Positions 1 through 13,500 are shown, numbered from the stretch's first letter. The stretch is DNA of 64,000 nt from Capsicum annuum (GCF_002878395.1 NC_061112.1:39608851-39672850), one strand, 5' to 3'. Notes: generated by a model from the letters alone, not told the origin. Made by a program: numbers and translations.

Positions 1-2440
1 CAACAATGTTATGGTCATATTTCAGCTAGGATCACATCAATACAAATATAATAATCATGAATGTACCGAATCTATACATGTCATCACCAGTATTTAGTAA
101 ATGAAATCATAAGTAACATAAACGTATATGGATCCGTATTCTACAACCATATCCTTTACAAGGATAAATACGTCCTGAATGTCCAACCAATATCATAACA
201 CGACCCTCATCACAATAATATATTTGAAATAATCATAATATCGTACTCACGACCTTAGGTTCAATAATAAAATACAAATCCTACAAGGGCTAAAGTAAAG
301 TGTGGGCCCCACGAGGGCTAAGTAAAAGAAAAGCAAGGAAGAGCATACCTTCATAACTCGTCATTCGTCGTCAAGGATAATTTATCCATAGATAAATGAA
401 TTCATATAACATGAATATTACAATGAATTATCCTATATAACATGAATATTACAACGAATTATCCGATTCAATATGGTTAGTAGCATAGCTTCTCATGTAG
501 TCAATAAATATGTCTTCTAGAGCCCTTAGTATCATGACTCACAATATTAGCAACAAGAGGGCTTTTTAGCCGATTCACTAGTTTGTTACTAGGAAAAGTA
601 TAACATTAGTAATATCATAGTCCATAGCCTAAAATAGTAGTCTAGTTAATTATTTAAATGATAACATAGTCATGAGCTTAATTAATAGCATAATCCATAG
701 CTACACATAACATTATTGATAATGTAGTCAACAACCATATACACCACCTCAAATACTATCACCATAACTCATTTACCATGGTTAGCCAACATGATCCCAA
801 GGCCATTATCTAAGCGTTTAACAAGCGTCTAAGGTCTTCAATGGAACTGTAAAACTCCAAGCTTAAGGTGGGTTAAGATCCCACTTCTAATCCTTAATTT
901 CTAAAATTAGGCAAAGTATACCCTAAACTAGGCTAACAATATAGTTCAACTTCTGGGTGTCAAGTAATCCATAAACAATCCTAATATATGAGTTCAACTT
1001 CTAGATGTCAAGTAAGCCATAATCAATCCTAAGATATGAATTTCGTCAAGAAACATGGCCACTTAAGCCAACACTACCCAAATTACTATTTCAAGATCAC
1101 TAGAATATCCCAAATAAGGTTAAGCATACTAACCATGATTACAACACATAAACCACATCTCAAACCTAGCATACTATCATATACATGCTACAAATTAGCT
1201 TAACCCAGCAAAAAGGAAATAGGGTTCTAAAAGGGTTACAAACATTTCACCTTATGAGTTAAAAACCATCATCTAATTCTCCAAACATCAATAATCAATA
1301 CTAAGTTATTTTATTCATAATCAAGCCTTACATTCATATTCATATTCCATATATAATACACATCATCTTTGAAAAAGAGTAGGTAGAAGTCTACCTCAAA
1401 GCTGAACCATAAAACCTTACATCATTCACCGCATGCTCGTCTTCACTTCCCAATCACCCAAATGACATCATGATAACCAAAACATAATCTACTCATCAAT
1501 ATGAGTTTAATGATATCCATATTTAACTATAGTTCTTTGGGTCCAAAAACAACACCAAAAACCTCAAGTAGGTTCCACTTATGGAAAATGCATTTCCGAG
1601 GCTAATCCAACACTCACACATCATCAAGGAATCATACTCCTCAATAAATAGGTACAAACAACGGTAATTTTGGGCTTAAATCAAGCCGTAAGTGAATTTG
1701 GGATTTTGGATCAAGAACTAAGAAATTCATCAATAAAGTGATGAAATCTTACTTTAATTCGGATATAATCGTGATAATAGATGATAACAAAACTCAATTT
1801 TGAGTTATCATACCCATTTAGTATTTTAGGCTCTCAAAGATGAAGGGAAATGCCCAAATTCGCGCCCTTGGAGTCTATTTATAGACCCCTCCCCTCCCTC
1901 CACAAAAAGATGTGTTGTACCCTTGAAAATAAAGTCAAAAACTTATTTTTGACCCTCGAAACTAATTTGGAACCAATATAACCTGATCCAATAGTGAAAT
2001 TTGAGTGTAAAATACATTTCAAATCTATTGGAATCATTAAACTTTCATCCGAGATCATTCTGGTAAAAAGTGAGGCCCATACATATAATCCAAAATAAGT
2101 TCGGGAGCCTTGAGTCCTAAACCAAGGGTCACCCTATTCTTAAATCGACATTCTGGATGGGATGATAAAGTTGAATTTTCTATCCGAGGTTATTTATATC
2201 AAATGTTGGTCCCACACCCATATTCCAATTTTTTTCACTTTTCAACCAATAGATCAAAAAGAGCTTGAGTGCATTGGGACCTGAACCAAAGGTATACGTA
2301 GCTTAAAATTGATATTTTAGATTTGCTAACACAATCAAAATTTGCAATCGAGATTATAACACTAAAGTTTTTACCTAGTGACCATTTGGAACCAGCGAAG
2401 ACTTCAAAATAGGGAATTGGTTCTAAAAATCAAATGAACT
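1..2440. other. Gene-free, transposon-derived sequence
   Basis: I see no open frame of note on either strand. The stretch reads like the U3/R part of a minus-strand LTR retrotransposon. Around 1870-1890 there is a TATA-like core (TCTATTTATAGACC) read on the minus strand, next to short direct repeats. The pattern resembles the gypsy LTR at 61260-63785, but I cannot fix its ends, so this is a description rather than an element call. Confidence 0.35.
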
Positions 2441-2915
2441 GTCTGATAACCAAACCATTGATCTCAACAAGTCATAAATGACTTGTGGAAACTATGGAGA
2501 AGGCCTAACGGTAAAGATAAGTGGAAATATAAAAATATGACCAGAAGGATCATTACAAATTCAACCCACACTTGTCAACAATAGCATCTAAAATTAGAAC
2601 AACAACTAAGTTGGGGCATGCCCCCAACTATTACCAGAAGAATCCCAAATAAAATACTAAAACAGTAATGAAACTAGTGAAATGACAAGGCCTTCCGAAA
2701 GATAAAAGCACACCACTTCACAACAAGTCCATGAGAGTACTCAGCCACTTAACGCAGCACAGGAGCAACAGAAAACCCTTCAAACCCTACATCATGAAAT
2801 TATGTAGTGTCTAGGGACAGTTAGTGGAATTAGCACTGGTATGTAACTCAGAGAATAAGGATAAAATAATCCAACTACCAAAATTCAGCCATAAAATATA
2901 TGCACCACATTCATA

Positions 2916-2991
<76 letters not shown>

Positions 2992-4340
2992 ATTTTGGGA
3001 TATGGACAAGGGTCATGAACATAAGAGTTTAAAGATTTAATCTGAACTATACAGCTCACTCCATCCTAAAGGCACCCACGGACTATATGGGTTCAGTTGC
3101 CCCTACTGAAAGGGCCCCAATACATGTTAGCCACATACACCAAGAAATTCTAAGGAAGGGCTAAAGATGCCAAGGCTATAGCCATTCCAAAATATAATAT
3201 GTAAACCAAGCATACGGTCATATACACCCCCCACACTGACAAACGTGGTTTTCAGTGTTAATCCCCCTAGGACTACACCTTCACTGTGAGCTATACAATT
3301 TTCTTTAAGCCCAAATTAGAACAAATTGTACATATCCCAACCATTAACCCAGGAGTCTTATATTCAGACATTTACCACTTGGTATTTTCATACCAATTAT
3401 TCTTGCAATCTCATATAATCATGCCAAACCAATCCATGTAATTATTCAACTTCTAAGTTCCATTTAAAAATCCAAATCATGGCCACCAAGGCCCTTTTAA
3501 ATCTGTTTTAACCAATTATCCAATTATACAATGTAATGGGTTCATAAATAAGTTTAATTATGCAATTATCGATGTTCAAAAATCAAATTTACAAAATGGA
3601 TTGGGGTTAATGCTATTACCAAGTCAAAAAGTCATCAATTTGGAGAAACTCATGTTCCCTATTCCAATTCCTATAACAATGCACCCATTCAGTCCAAAAA
3701 CCATAAATTTAAAATATAAATCATTAATTTAAAATATGAGAAAAGTAATTCGAGTGATACCAATCAAAACACCTCAACCCAATTTCATATCCATCAATTT
3801 AAAAAACATGGCTAATGACTAAATAAGTGTCACAATGTAAAATTAAAGTTAGGGAATAAGATACATGCCTGAAATACACAAGGAATTGAAAATAATTCGA
3901 AGTTAAGAGCTTGAATGGTAAAACCCTTAGATTTTCTTGGTGTAAGTGTTAAAGAGGAAGAGAATGGTCTTTGATCCTTAAAACTGATGAAAAAAGGGTG
4001 AATTTTATGTTTGAAGGTCGTACAAGGGGTAAAAAGACCAAAAGCCTCTCACCCCAAGTGAAAAAAAACTGGGTAAAATTAAAATAGAAGAGTGGCACAC
4101 CGATAGTAAAGGTTAACCTCTATGACACGCCAATATTGCGGAGGTTAACCTCCGTGACACAGCCTTATTCCTGAGGCTTACCCCTCAAGGTCTCAAAATA
4201 GCCCCGAACCCTTTTGAAAAATCTAAAACTTTTCTAAAACACCCTTTTAATATTTCTAAACATAATTCAAGTAAAAAATAAACATTACACATGCAGGAGG
4301 ATCACAAATAAAATAATAAAAAAATTTAAGGGGTCTTACA
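2440..4340 (-). repeat. Probable gypsy-type LTR (possibly solo), minus orientation
   Basis: The right edge ends in GGGTCTTACA, the reverse complement of TGTAAGACCC, a usual start of a Ty3-gypsy LTR. The block around 3080-3330 parallels, in order, the block at 62030-62290 inside the better-defined LTR at 61260-63785: 'gggcccc' phrases, then 'accttcac.gt.agcta'. No polyprotein coding sequence follows on either side, so a solo LTR or a truncated element fits. The left boundary is approximate. Confidence 0.4.
2912..2989. repeat. Compound microsatellite (TACA)n then (TA)n
   Basis: About seven TACA units run straight into about twenty-four TA units, ending at 'tatatagg'. It lies inside the LTR-like block. 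Tyr/Ile-rich frames read through it on both strands are artefacts of the repeat. Confidence 0.95.
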
Positions 4341-4368
4341 CTAAACAAAACGTGGATTTTATAAATGG

Positions 4369-4665
4369 TTGGTTCACCATTTTATTGTCCTGCATTGGGA
4401 ATATGTGAAGAAGATTTTAAGCTTTTTAGGTGTTCCACAATGTCTTGAATTTGCTAATGGTGTCAAATTAAATTATTTGTACTCTTCAAAAATGTTATCG
4501 CACTTGTATCAGATCCTTCAAAATTGCGCTACTTTTAAAGAGTTCGACATGTATCTATTGAAATTCTTGAAAAATCCAAGCAACATAAGTGTTAAAAATA
4601 GATCAGGATTAGTGAAGGAAAGAGTAACAATTGACCACACTAAACCTCAATTAGAGAGTGTTTGA
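4369..4665 (+). CDS. Unrecognised 98-residue ORF
   Basis: This open frame of 98 codons starts at an ATG 29 bases after the end of the LTR-like block and ends at TGA. The composition is protein-like (Leu/Phe/Lys-rich, mixed polar residues) rather than repeat-like, and the C-terminal third is basic and Asn-rich. I do not recognise a family. No TATA box or intron signal is evident, and the upstream frame is cut by the LTR edge. It may be the last exon of a gene whose 5' part was displaced by the LTR insertion, or a chance frame. Nothing supports a function. Confidence 0.2.
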   Translation: MVHHFIVLHWEYVKKILSFLGVPQCLEFANGVKLNYLYSSKMLSHLYQILQNCATFKEFDMYLLKFLKNPSNISVKNRSGLVKERVTIDHTKPQLESV

Positions 4666-4689
4666 ATTGATTAAAACATGATCAAACTC

Positions 4690-4960
4690 AATTTATTCTA
4701 GAGAAAGGGGTAAAATTACCCTTTATTTTGCAATTTAGATAGGATACACCCCTTGTTAAAAAGTAGTCCGTATATGACCTTGTTGTTGTGTGTTGCATAT
4801 TTATCCTCTTTTTACTAAAACCAAAAAAATTTAAACTGATTTTATAACTTCAAAAATGTCCTGTGACTTTAAAATATCCCACTCAATTTTTTACCCTATA
4901 GACCTGATGCAAATGAAAATTCATTCTCTCTTTTATTCAGTCAAAAAATAGATTTAGGTT
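4690..4960. repeat. Left partner of a distant inverted repeat (pairs with 23760-24060)
   Basis: Read left to right this segment shows 'taccc..TTTAGA.AGGAT..ACCCCTTGTTAAAAA', then 'GCATATTTATCC', then 'CACTCA...TTTACCC...GATGCAAA'. The reverse complement of 23760-24060 shows the same words in the same order: 'TTTAGAATGGATCTACCC', 'CGTTAAAAAAA', 'GCATATATACCC', 'CACTCATTG', 'GATGCAAAC'. The match is degenerate, so the segments could be ends of one large element or two separate copies of a MITE family in opposite orientation. Confidence 0.45.
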
Positions 4961-6487
4961 AGGGTATGAATAAAAAAGGGATCAAGTTTCTTGAGAAAAT
5001 TAAAGGAAAGGTGTTTTTTAAGTCTTGAATGAAGGATTGGTGACATTGACCAATAGATAGGGTCAAACATCATTAAGAAACTTGATTAAGTTAATTGTGG
5101 ACTTGATTAATATTTTCAAAACTTTCTAATCTTTTCAAAAATATAAATCAACCCAACCTACACCCCACTTCAATCCTAATCAACCACTCTCTCTCTCCAG
5201 CTTCTCCCAACCAACAGCTCTGCAAAATTTCTCCCTTCAACCTCCGGGGATAAATAGTTGGGCGAGTTTCTTTTCGACTTTTAACCATCAATCAATGTGA
5301 ATACTTCTCTAGCAACAACAACTTCGAGTTCTTCGTCCTTTCATTTCTTTTTTCACATGTAAAAAATTATGAAGAAACAGAGGAACTTGATCCAACTACT
5401 CATCTGGTATTGAAATATGGACTGAATAAAACTCTAATTTCTAAAATTTTTGTATTTCTTCTTCTCATTATCGTACTGTTGATTAGAATTTATTGGTGAT
5501 TTTTGGTCACAGTTGATGTACTTAGTGTGTATGTGTGTGTGTGATATATTGGTGTTGCAGGGTTGATTTGTTATTTGTCTTGGTAGAAATGGTATTGTAA
5601 CAGTTGAAACATCTGATGTAATAGATGAAACATATGATGTAATAGATGAAAATCTAATACAACAGATTAAAAATCTGATGCAACTATGAAAATCTGATGC
5701 AACAGGTGAACAATCTAACAGATCATTCATCTGTTACGACAGACGAATCTTCTGTTTGGAAGAAATCTAAACAATATTGATCCAACAGATAACTAATTAG
5801 TGATCTATTTTAATTATTTCCAACATTTTACTCTTCATTTTAAAATCTGATGCAACAGATTAAAAATCTAATGCACCTATGAAAATCTAATGCAACAGGT
5901 GAACAATCTAACAGATTATTCATCTATTGCAACAAACAACTCTTCTATTTGGAGGAATCTAAACAATATTGATCCAACAGATAACTGATTAGTGATCTTT
6001 TTTTATTCTTTTCAATGCTTTACTCTTCATTTTACAACAAATTAGGACTGTTTTTATTCTTTCCAACGATTTACTCATACAGGTCGATTATCTGTTGCAA
6101 CAGATAACATAACTGCTGCAATAGATTAGTGATCTATTTTTATTCTTTCCAACGGTTTACTCATCCGTTGCAACAGGTCAGTTATATGTTGTAAAAGATA
6201 AAATAGCTGGTGCAATAGATTAGTGATCTATTTTTATTATTTTCAATGGATTACTCATCTTTTGCAACGGTTCAGTTATGTGTTGCATTAGATAAAATAC
6301 CAGATGTAATAGATAGTGTTGTTTTTATGGTTCCCACATATTACTCATCCGTTGCAATAGGTCAGTTATATATTATAACAGATAACATACCTGGTGCAAC
6401 AGATTAGTTGTCTGTTGGAACTGTTATATTACTGTTATACATTAATCTATTATAATCTATGTTATGTTCCTGTTAATTTAAGATAAC
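4960..6487 (+). other. 5' flank of the Ulp1-type gene with 21-bp repeats
   Basis: No gene lies here. At 5100-5200 the phrase 'TTTTCAAAAATATAAATCAACCC' followed by a CT-rich run matches the reverse complement of 14860-14990, upstream of the opposite Ulp1-type gene. It is therefore probably an inherited promoter/5'-UTR of the family. From about 5597 to 6420 the sequence is an irregular array of the 21-bp minisatellite (variants of ATCTGTTGCAACAGATGA), with many single-base changes. Confidence 0.5.
5597..6420. repeat. Irregular cluster of the 21-bp CTGTTGCAACAG minisatellite
   Basis: Units such as 'gatgtaatagatgaaacat' repeat with a 21-base spacing near 5615-5660. Degraded units with the core TGTTGCAACA or its variants (TGATGCAACA, TGTTACGACA) then recur to 6420. 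Longer blocks are repeated too: 'aacagataactGattagtgatcT..ttTTATT.TTtcaa' appears at about 5780, 5980, 6120 and 6210, so the region grew by duplication of units larger than 21 bp. Confidence 0.8.
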
Positions 6488-9400
6488 ATGGCTCCCAAAA
6501 TAAAAGAAATCAAATCAAGTCCAAGTAAAGGAACAAGTGCAGCAGCTCAGCTACATCCACCACTCTATGAGCTTACTTTACAAGCATTATCTCAATCAGG
6601 AGCAGAAGATAATGAACACGGGGAGAAGAAATATTTCAAAAGAGATGATCCAAATAATAATAGTCCTTCTATCGAAGAGTTGGTCAAAACCTTTAGCATT
6701 GATCGTTAACTAGTAAAAATACAGTGCGATGGTGCCACAGATTTAACGAGTGATCTCGTAGTTAAGTAAGTCATGGGAAAATCTTTCGACGCCTTCAGAA
6801 AAATACTTCGAGAACAAAAATTGGATTCTTATTTCAGGGAAAGATGCTTTGGAAAATATCTTGATTTATCGGAGGACAACAATGCTCATTTCCTGATGAA
6901 AATGGTATACGATCTTCTCAAGCGCAGGTTTATGTATGAAAACAAAGATAAGAGGGATGAGGTATGGATAAATTACTATGGCATGCCTATTTGTTTTGGT
7001 TGGGAGGAGTTTCCCATAGATACCGGACTAAAATGTTATCCTCCTTCTTCTTCTCAAGTTATACCTACTCTGACCCAAAAAAAGCACCCCACACACCCAA
7101 AAAAGGAAAAGGCAAGTCGAGTGATCGTGATGACCTAATGTTCATTATTGGTCCAAGCTTTAAAAACAAAAATCTGATTAAAGCGTTGAAAGGTAAAGGA
7201 CTTTCAAAGAAGCACAAGCAATCATTGTGCTTGGTTTGGTTTATACATAATGTTCTTTGGGCGAGAGACGTTAACAACAACATAAGCCTCAGTTTAATAA
7301 ATCTCTTCGAGGATCTTGAGGCATTTAACATTTATCCTTGGGGTTATGAAAGCTTCAAAATGACTGTCGAATATTTGTTGACTTCGTTAACGCCAAAAAC
7401 AGTCAACTTGTATGGTTTTCCATGGGCCTTCATGGTAAATATTTCTTTTATCATAATACGATTCATCATTTTTTTATTCAATAATACTTTTGATTTATTG
7501 GCGTTATGTTATAGGCTTGGGTATTTGAAGCCATTCCTTATTTGATACAACAAGTGAACTTCCAGGAAGAAGTTTTTTGTCTAAGAATTCTGAGATGGTT
7601 GTCGGCCAAAACCGATAAAAATACAAAATTTCTTGATCTTTTCAATCCCCCCAAGAAAGTAGTAAGTCCAATTCTAATCAAGTTTTTGTTTTAATTAATG
7701 ATTAAATGATTTCATCATCATTCTTAATATATGTACCGATTTATTTTAGATGTCCATCCATGGCCTGGTCCGACCAACCAAGAGCTGAAGATGCCATTTT
7801 TTTCTTACTTTAAGGTCTATGCAAACTTTATCGGACCCTAAGGTCATTGATGGAATAAAAATAGAATTGTTTGGAGCAACAACCATCATAAGAAAAACAA
7901 TTTTAGAGGATGGGGCTAATAATGCTCCTCTTACAGTTTTTGAAACAACAACCCATTATGATTATGATCATAATGGTTGTACAGATTTTTCTCCAGATTT
8001 TGCTACATCTACTGAATGTTCTTCATGAAAATGTCAAGACTGCAAGGCAAAACAAGATGGAGTAATTAATGTTATTAATGCACTATCTGCTTCTGTAAAG
8101 GAAATGACATCTAAAAGTGGTGTCATTCCATCAAAGAGGATTTCATATCCCGATACTGAGGAGAAGGAAAGACACTTTCAAGGCATCATCAATCATAAAA
8201 AAAAGAAAGATTGCAATGCCTCTGTCTTTGTTTTGCACTGATGTTCAGTGTGTAAGGGCCACAAAAGAGCAGCATGAGCTGAAGAAGGTAAATTTACATC
8301 ATCTCTTCTAAAAAACAGACAAGCACATATCTGTTTCAACAGATGATACATCTGCTGAAAATTATCAAAAAGATGTATACATCTATTATAACTGTTGTCT
8401 AACCTATTGTATCAGATTCGTTATCTGTTTCAACAGATGAGTCTTATGTTGCAATAGATGGGTCATCTATTCGAAATTATCGTACTGCTCTGATTTACCT
8501 GTTAGAATTTATCTTAATAGATAATCCATCTGATGCAACATAAGAATCATATGTTACAACATATGGAAAATCTGTTGTATATCTCTACTTAGCATTGAAA
8601 ATTTTGGCTTTCTAGGTGGATGTCACAGCTATTACCGAAGAGCATAATATGACAGTTTAATGCATCAACTGCTCCCAAAGATGAAGAAAAAGTGGATCCG
8701 ATCAGTTTGGGAGAACGGAAGAATTACTCATTTGAAGGGTTCAACATCTTGGATGAGGCTCCAAAAAAATTAATACTGTTGATCAACGACTATTCAGAAT
8801 GGATTGTCGATGGGCTGTTAAAGCATCATGCCGGTAGGTACATAAATAAATTTTATGGATATTGGTTTATACAATTCTTGTTGTAAGAACCTGACATTAA
8901 CACATACAAATCATCATGTAGAAAACAAAATAACGAGCACTACAAAGTAAACGAATCGAGTCTTGATTTTGATATGTTTGACTTTATTGTTGCACATCTC
9001 GGAATGAAGAATTGGTTTTATTTGATGTCACAGCCCCAAACTTGCTGGAATGATGAGGTTTAAAGGCTATACATATTACTATTAATTAATACTTTATTTA
9101 ATTGCATCTACATATTGATTTTTTTCACGTAATCAAAAATGTTTGATAATCTGTGCAGCACATCGATGTCATTTTTTACTACCTCCGAAAGAAGGCCAAG
9201 TTACAAATACAAGAACAATACATATACACAACAGCCAATTATTTGTACAAAGTTTACATCAATAATGCCTACGATAGGTATTGTCAACAGAAGCCAAAAA
9301 TTTCCCAAAACGACGAATGTTTAATCAACATCATCAAAGGTTTTAGCATTCCAACTAGATTACCTTGGCATTTGGTCGATGAAGTGTACATCCCAATCAA

Positions 9401-9960
9401 TTGTGGTGATGAATTCCATTGGGTGTTGGTTTTCGTCGTTCTAAAAGAGAGGCGTATCCGAGTTTATGACTCGATGTTGCGAAGGAGACATTTTGGGCCG
9501 TCGTCTGAGATACAAAAGCTGGCCAAAATATTGCCTACTTACCTTGATATAAGTGAATTTTTAGATCAAAAGGCTCGTACCAATTGGTCGACGATTGAAG
9601 CATACCGAGATAAAATGGCTAATCCATTTCATGTACAATATGTTGACGGAATTTCTCAATAAACCATTGGTAGTCTTTAAGTTTAAGTGTCATGATTTAG
9701 TTTCATTTCACAAATTTCACAACGCTAGCATAAACTGCAAGATATAGATTATCTTTTTTTATAACGCAGGGATTGTGGTCCTTTTATTGCCACCTATGCC
9801 GAGTATTTAAGCGATGAATTACAAGTACCAAATGATGGACTTGATGCCGGATTACTCCGTAAAAGATATATTGCTCTTTTATGGAAATATGGAGAAGCGA
9901 AAGCTAGCCATACGCAACCGACGTTAAAGATCCACGACGGCCAAAGATGCATTCCATAGC
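6488..9960 (+). pseudogene. Decayed DUF1985 / Ulp1 (C48) protease-like gene
   Basis: Exons can be followed by eye. The N-terminus is at 6488-6709. A DUF1985-type block runs 6773 to about 7433 (motifs DEVWINYYGMPICFGW, SLCLVWFIHNVLWARD, LYGFPWAFM). Further exons lie at 7515-7661 (VFEAIP, LRWLSAK), about 7751-8288, 8615-8840 and 8893-9058, and the catalytic exons at 9159-9662 and 9770-9960. The C48 triad is readable: His in FHWVL, Asp in VYDSM, Cys in RDCGPF. Known enzymes of this fold cut SUMO-type conjugates; plant copies are often carried by Mutator-like elements. The gene is broken: in-frame stops after SIDR and after VVK, a one-base shift in an A-run near 7080-7105, another in a T-run near 7797-7803, and stops at 8028, 8660 and 9662. 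The last catalytic exon is intact, so decay is probably recent relative to the family. Confidence 0.8.
8330..8575. repeat. 21-bp minisatellite cluster inside an intron of the plus-strand Ulp1-like gene
   Basis: The intron between 8288 (donor GTAAAT) and 8615 (acceptor TTTCTAG) is almost entirely variants of 'catctgttgcaacagatg', about 10 to 12 degraded units. The sequence just inside both splice sites is ordinary, so the repeat sits in the intron body. Confidence 0.8.
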
Positions 9961-10019
9961 ATTGGATGAAGAACGAATTTTCCATATTGATTAGATCTTT
10001 ATAGCTTGAGTCTTTTAAT

Positions 10020-10548
10020 GTAATAACCTATCCTCCTTGGTTTAACTTGTTGATTTATTTGTAGAGTAGATTGTTTGCACTCATAATGATTTTTTTACAT
10101 TTGATTTATTTGTTGAGTTATTTTATTTCATGTAATTTCCGAAGGCTTTGATTTATTTTATTCTATCTATGAATATAATTAATTCTGAGTTTTGAACATG
10201 TTAATTGAAATGGAGTACTAGATTTAAATATCGCAACAGATAATACATCTGCTGCAATAGACAACATATCTTATCAGACAAATTTAGACATATGTTGCAA
10301 CATGAGATGCAACACGTAGGTCATCTACTGGAAATTATATAACAGGTCTTTCTACTTTTTTAATTTGTTCCAACAGATTACCGACCAGTTGCAACAGATA
10401 ATAAATCTGTTGCGACAGACAGATGGGGAACATCTGCATAATGTAACAGATGACCAACCTATTCCAATAGATGATCAATCTGTCACAACAGGTACTATAT
10501 CTATTATGATAGATATAAAATATGTTGTATTATAAAAATTCAACTTTA
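10020..10548. repeat. Intergenic spacer between convergent Ulp1-like genes, with minisatellite units at 10230-10530
   Basis: The first 200 bases after the plus-strand gene are AT-rich 3' flank. From about 10230 to 10530 there are more 21-bp-type units (ATCGCAACAGATAATACATC, GTTGCAACAGATAATAAATC and relatives). No open frame or RNA gene is visible. Confidence 0.75.
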
Positions 10549-13500
10549 CTAGACATAAAAATTATTGCCCCTATATACATAGTGAATTGGCTTGAAATGA
10601 AAATTTGTGATCACGCTCGTCTCTGTCTTTGTACATGTTTTTTTATACACGAGATCCAACCATTTAGTTAGTACCCCATATGCCCAGACCCATTGTATCT
10701 TTCCCACAAAGGTGTCGCACACACCGGTCATTTGTGTGCCGGTCAGCAAACACTCCATGTATGCAAGTGAGTACGGCCCATACGCTGCACCGGTTGTATT
10801 TTTTGGAAGCTGGATGTTGTTATTTAGACCTTCAAAAACCCATGATTCCTTCGCCAAGACTTTAGCCGACAAATGATCCATCAGCTTACTCTGCGTCAAC
10901 AACTTGGGCAACAACTTCAAGAGTGTCTGCATGTGGGTTAAAAACGTATTCTTGCTGAACACAGGTAAGTTGTAGTCATAAACCTTAATTTTTCCCTCAT
11001 ATATTAGTATCTCAACAGTGAGAAAATGGGTGACATCCATGTTCATGACTTCAAGGATTTTCTTTGCCTTGGTCCAGCTCTTTTCATATAGATATGGCCT
11101 CTTCCTTCTAACATATTTAATCACTTCTTCATCCCATTGGAACGTATAAACTAACTGATCAAATCCCAGGCCATCGAAATCAGCTAGATTACAAAGATCA
11201 GCATACCTATCTTTGAAATTATTATAGAAGTTGAAGTCCATTATCCTATCAGCAGCATCATAAGCATCTGGGTACGCTAATTGTCTGCCCCTCGTGAGGC
11301 AGAGAATTTCATCGACATACTATGGTATAAGAAGACAATTTTTAAATAGGTTAGTAATTGTAAAGAATAAAAACACAGTGGAAAGAATCCGATGCAGAGG
11401 GTTCTCTAAATCAGTTCACAGATTACCCAGCCAATGCAACTTATGCAAAAGATGTGTATTATGTTGCAATAGAATACCAAGTTATTGCAATATATTACAC
11501 ATCTGTTGCATAGATTTTTCTTCATGGAATAGATTGGAAGGGTAGGTTAGAAAAAGTAAACTTACCTTATCCTCGTACCACACACACATATTTGTCATAT
11601 TCGAGAAGTCTTTGGCGGCAAATGAATGCATGGTGTATTATTTTTGAACCTTCATCTTGATAAATTCTTCTAGTTCCTTCTTCTTCTCCTTCCCAAGCGC
11701 CGCAAATATGTCCACCTTCTTTGGCAACCCCTGAACTTCAACAACTATTGGAGCAGGGAGAGCTGCAGTTTTTGCTGATTTTAGAATGGAGAGAATTTAT
11801 CTAATTTTTATTCTCTTCCTTCTAACCTCCACTATAGGAGTGCATGGCTCCCTCACCTCGTTGGATGGTATGACACCCCTCCTAGATTTCAACTCCTCGG
11901 CAGCTTCAGCAATAGCCTCTAGCTTATCGAGGAGTTTATCCTCTCTTTCCTTGAAGACTTTGCATTTGCAATAAGAACATGAGGGTGAAGAGGGGTGAGA
12001 GGGACCACTGTAAGGGTGGGAGGAATCGGTGTAGGGGTGAGAAGGAGGACCTTTGCAAGGGGTGTTTTCAAATATATTTATTTTCTGAGCACCAACATGC
12101 TCATAATCACGACTGGCAGTAGAAGCAGAAGCAGGATGGCTGCCACCATCACAAACAACTCCACCAGCAACACCCCCAGAAGAAGCACCCGGATCTGTTG
12201 TAGTTTGAGTTAGGTCGTGAAGAGCTTCAATATTAGAATGACCTTACCTAACTGCTCTTCTTATGGATGTTTCTCCATCCAATTCCTTCTTTATTAACTC
12301 CACCATTGGGTCTTCTTTTGTATCAACAAGACCTAGAGTAAGAAAAGAAGTCATCCCCACCTCATCAATGGTAGGCACGATCCAAGGATGCACAACCTAT
12401 AAAAAAATGACAGGAGGAATTTAAATCGTATAATAATAATTTGCAGTCAGTTGGGTTACATGGGGCTCGGGTTTTGTTAACACAACCAACTTATGCAATA
12501 GACAATCTAGCTACCACAACAGCTGATCTGTATGTTGAAACAAATTGATAATATATTGAATCAGAATACCCATCTGCTGCATAATTTACAGTAGATGGTT
12601 AATCTATTGAGTAGGGTTTAGAGAACAGACAACATATGGTTAATCTGTTGGTAAATATGGATCGTCTATTGCAACAGATTACCCATTGCACCAGTTGCAG
12701 TTGACGGGTAATCTCTTATAACAGATGGAACATCTGTTTTAATATCTTTCTTTGAGGCAAATTATTTTAGTTAAAAGAAAACATACTGCATCATCCGGAG
12801 GGTTAAAGAGATCAGCCTCGTTAATATTTTTTTTGCTGCTCTTCACTGCAGTCAACCACCTAAGGATCCTTGGATGAGAAACCTTATCCGGGTAATCCGT
12901 GAAATGCTTTTGGAGGGGAGGAATGGCTTCACATACCTATGCCTAAAAATTATAAACAGGAAGCAAGCAAAAAAAAAGTCACAAGTATATTCAATATAAA
13001 TTAATGAATGAGTAAAAATAGTTATTAAGTTTACCATGAAAGCCCAAGGAAAGCCGTATAATGTGGTCGTCTTTGGCTTTAGCTCTTTCAGTAAATATTC
13101 GACAGTCAAATAGTAGCTGTCATAGCCCTAGGAATAGTCTTTGAATCTCCTAAAATCATCAGCAAGTGCCAAAAAATCACGTTATATGACTTTCTTAACA
13201 TCTCTTGCCAATAAAACAAAATGGACAAATCAAACAAAGCACAATTTCTCCCTGTTGTGCTTTGGTATGTCTTTATTTTTTAGATCTGTTATCAAATCCT
13301 TCACTTTGTAGCTAGATCCTATAATGCCCAACAACCCATTTTTTTACCCTGCGTTTGTTGAACCCTTTGTGGGGTATTTTCTTGATGGCAGGTTCTTCTG
13401 GACGATCGCATCTCAAGCCCGTCACAATGGCAAACTCTTTTAATCCAAAACAAATCGGCATGCCACAGTAGTTGATCCAGACTTCATCCATCTTATTTCC

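Noticed and set aside
2811..3059. ORFs on both strands rich in Ile, Tyr and His
   Set aside because: They are translations of the TACA/TA microsatellite.
6964..7545. 193-codon plus-strand ORF as a separate gene
   Set aside because: Its first third is a shifted reading of the DUF1985 exon and its end is the following intron; the middle belongs to the same decayed gene.
11786..12213. Plus-strand ORFs, one with a signal-peptide-like start
   Set aside because: They are antisense to the hinge exons of the minus-strand Ulp1-like gene, whose frame is supported by family motifs.
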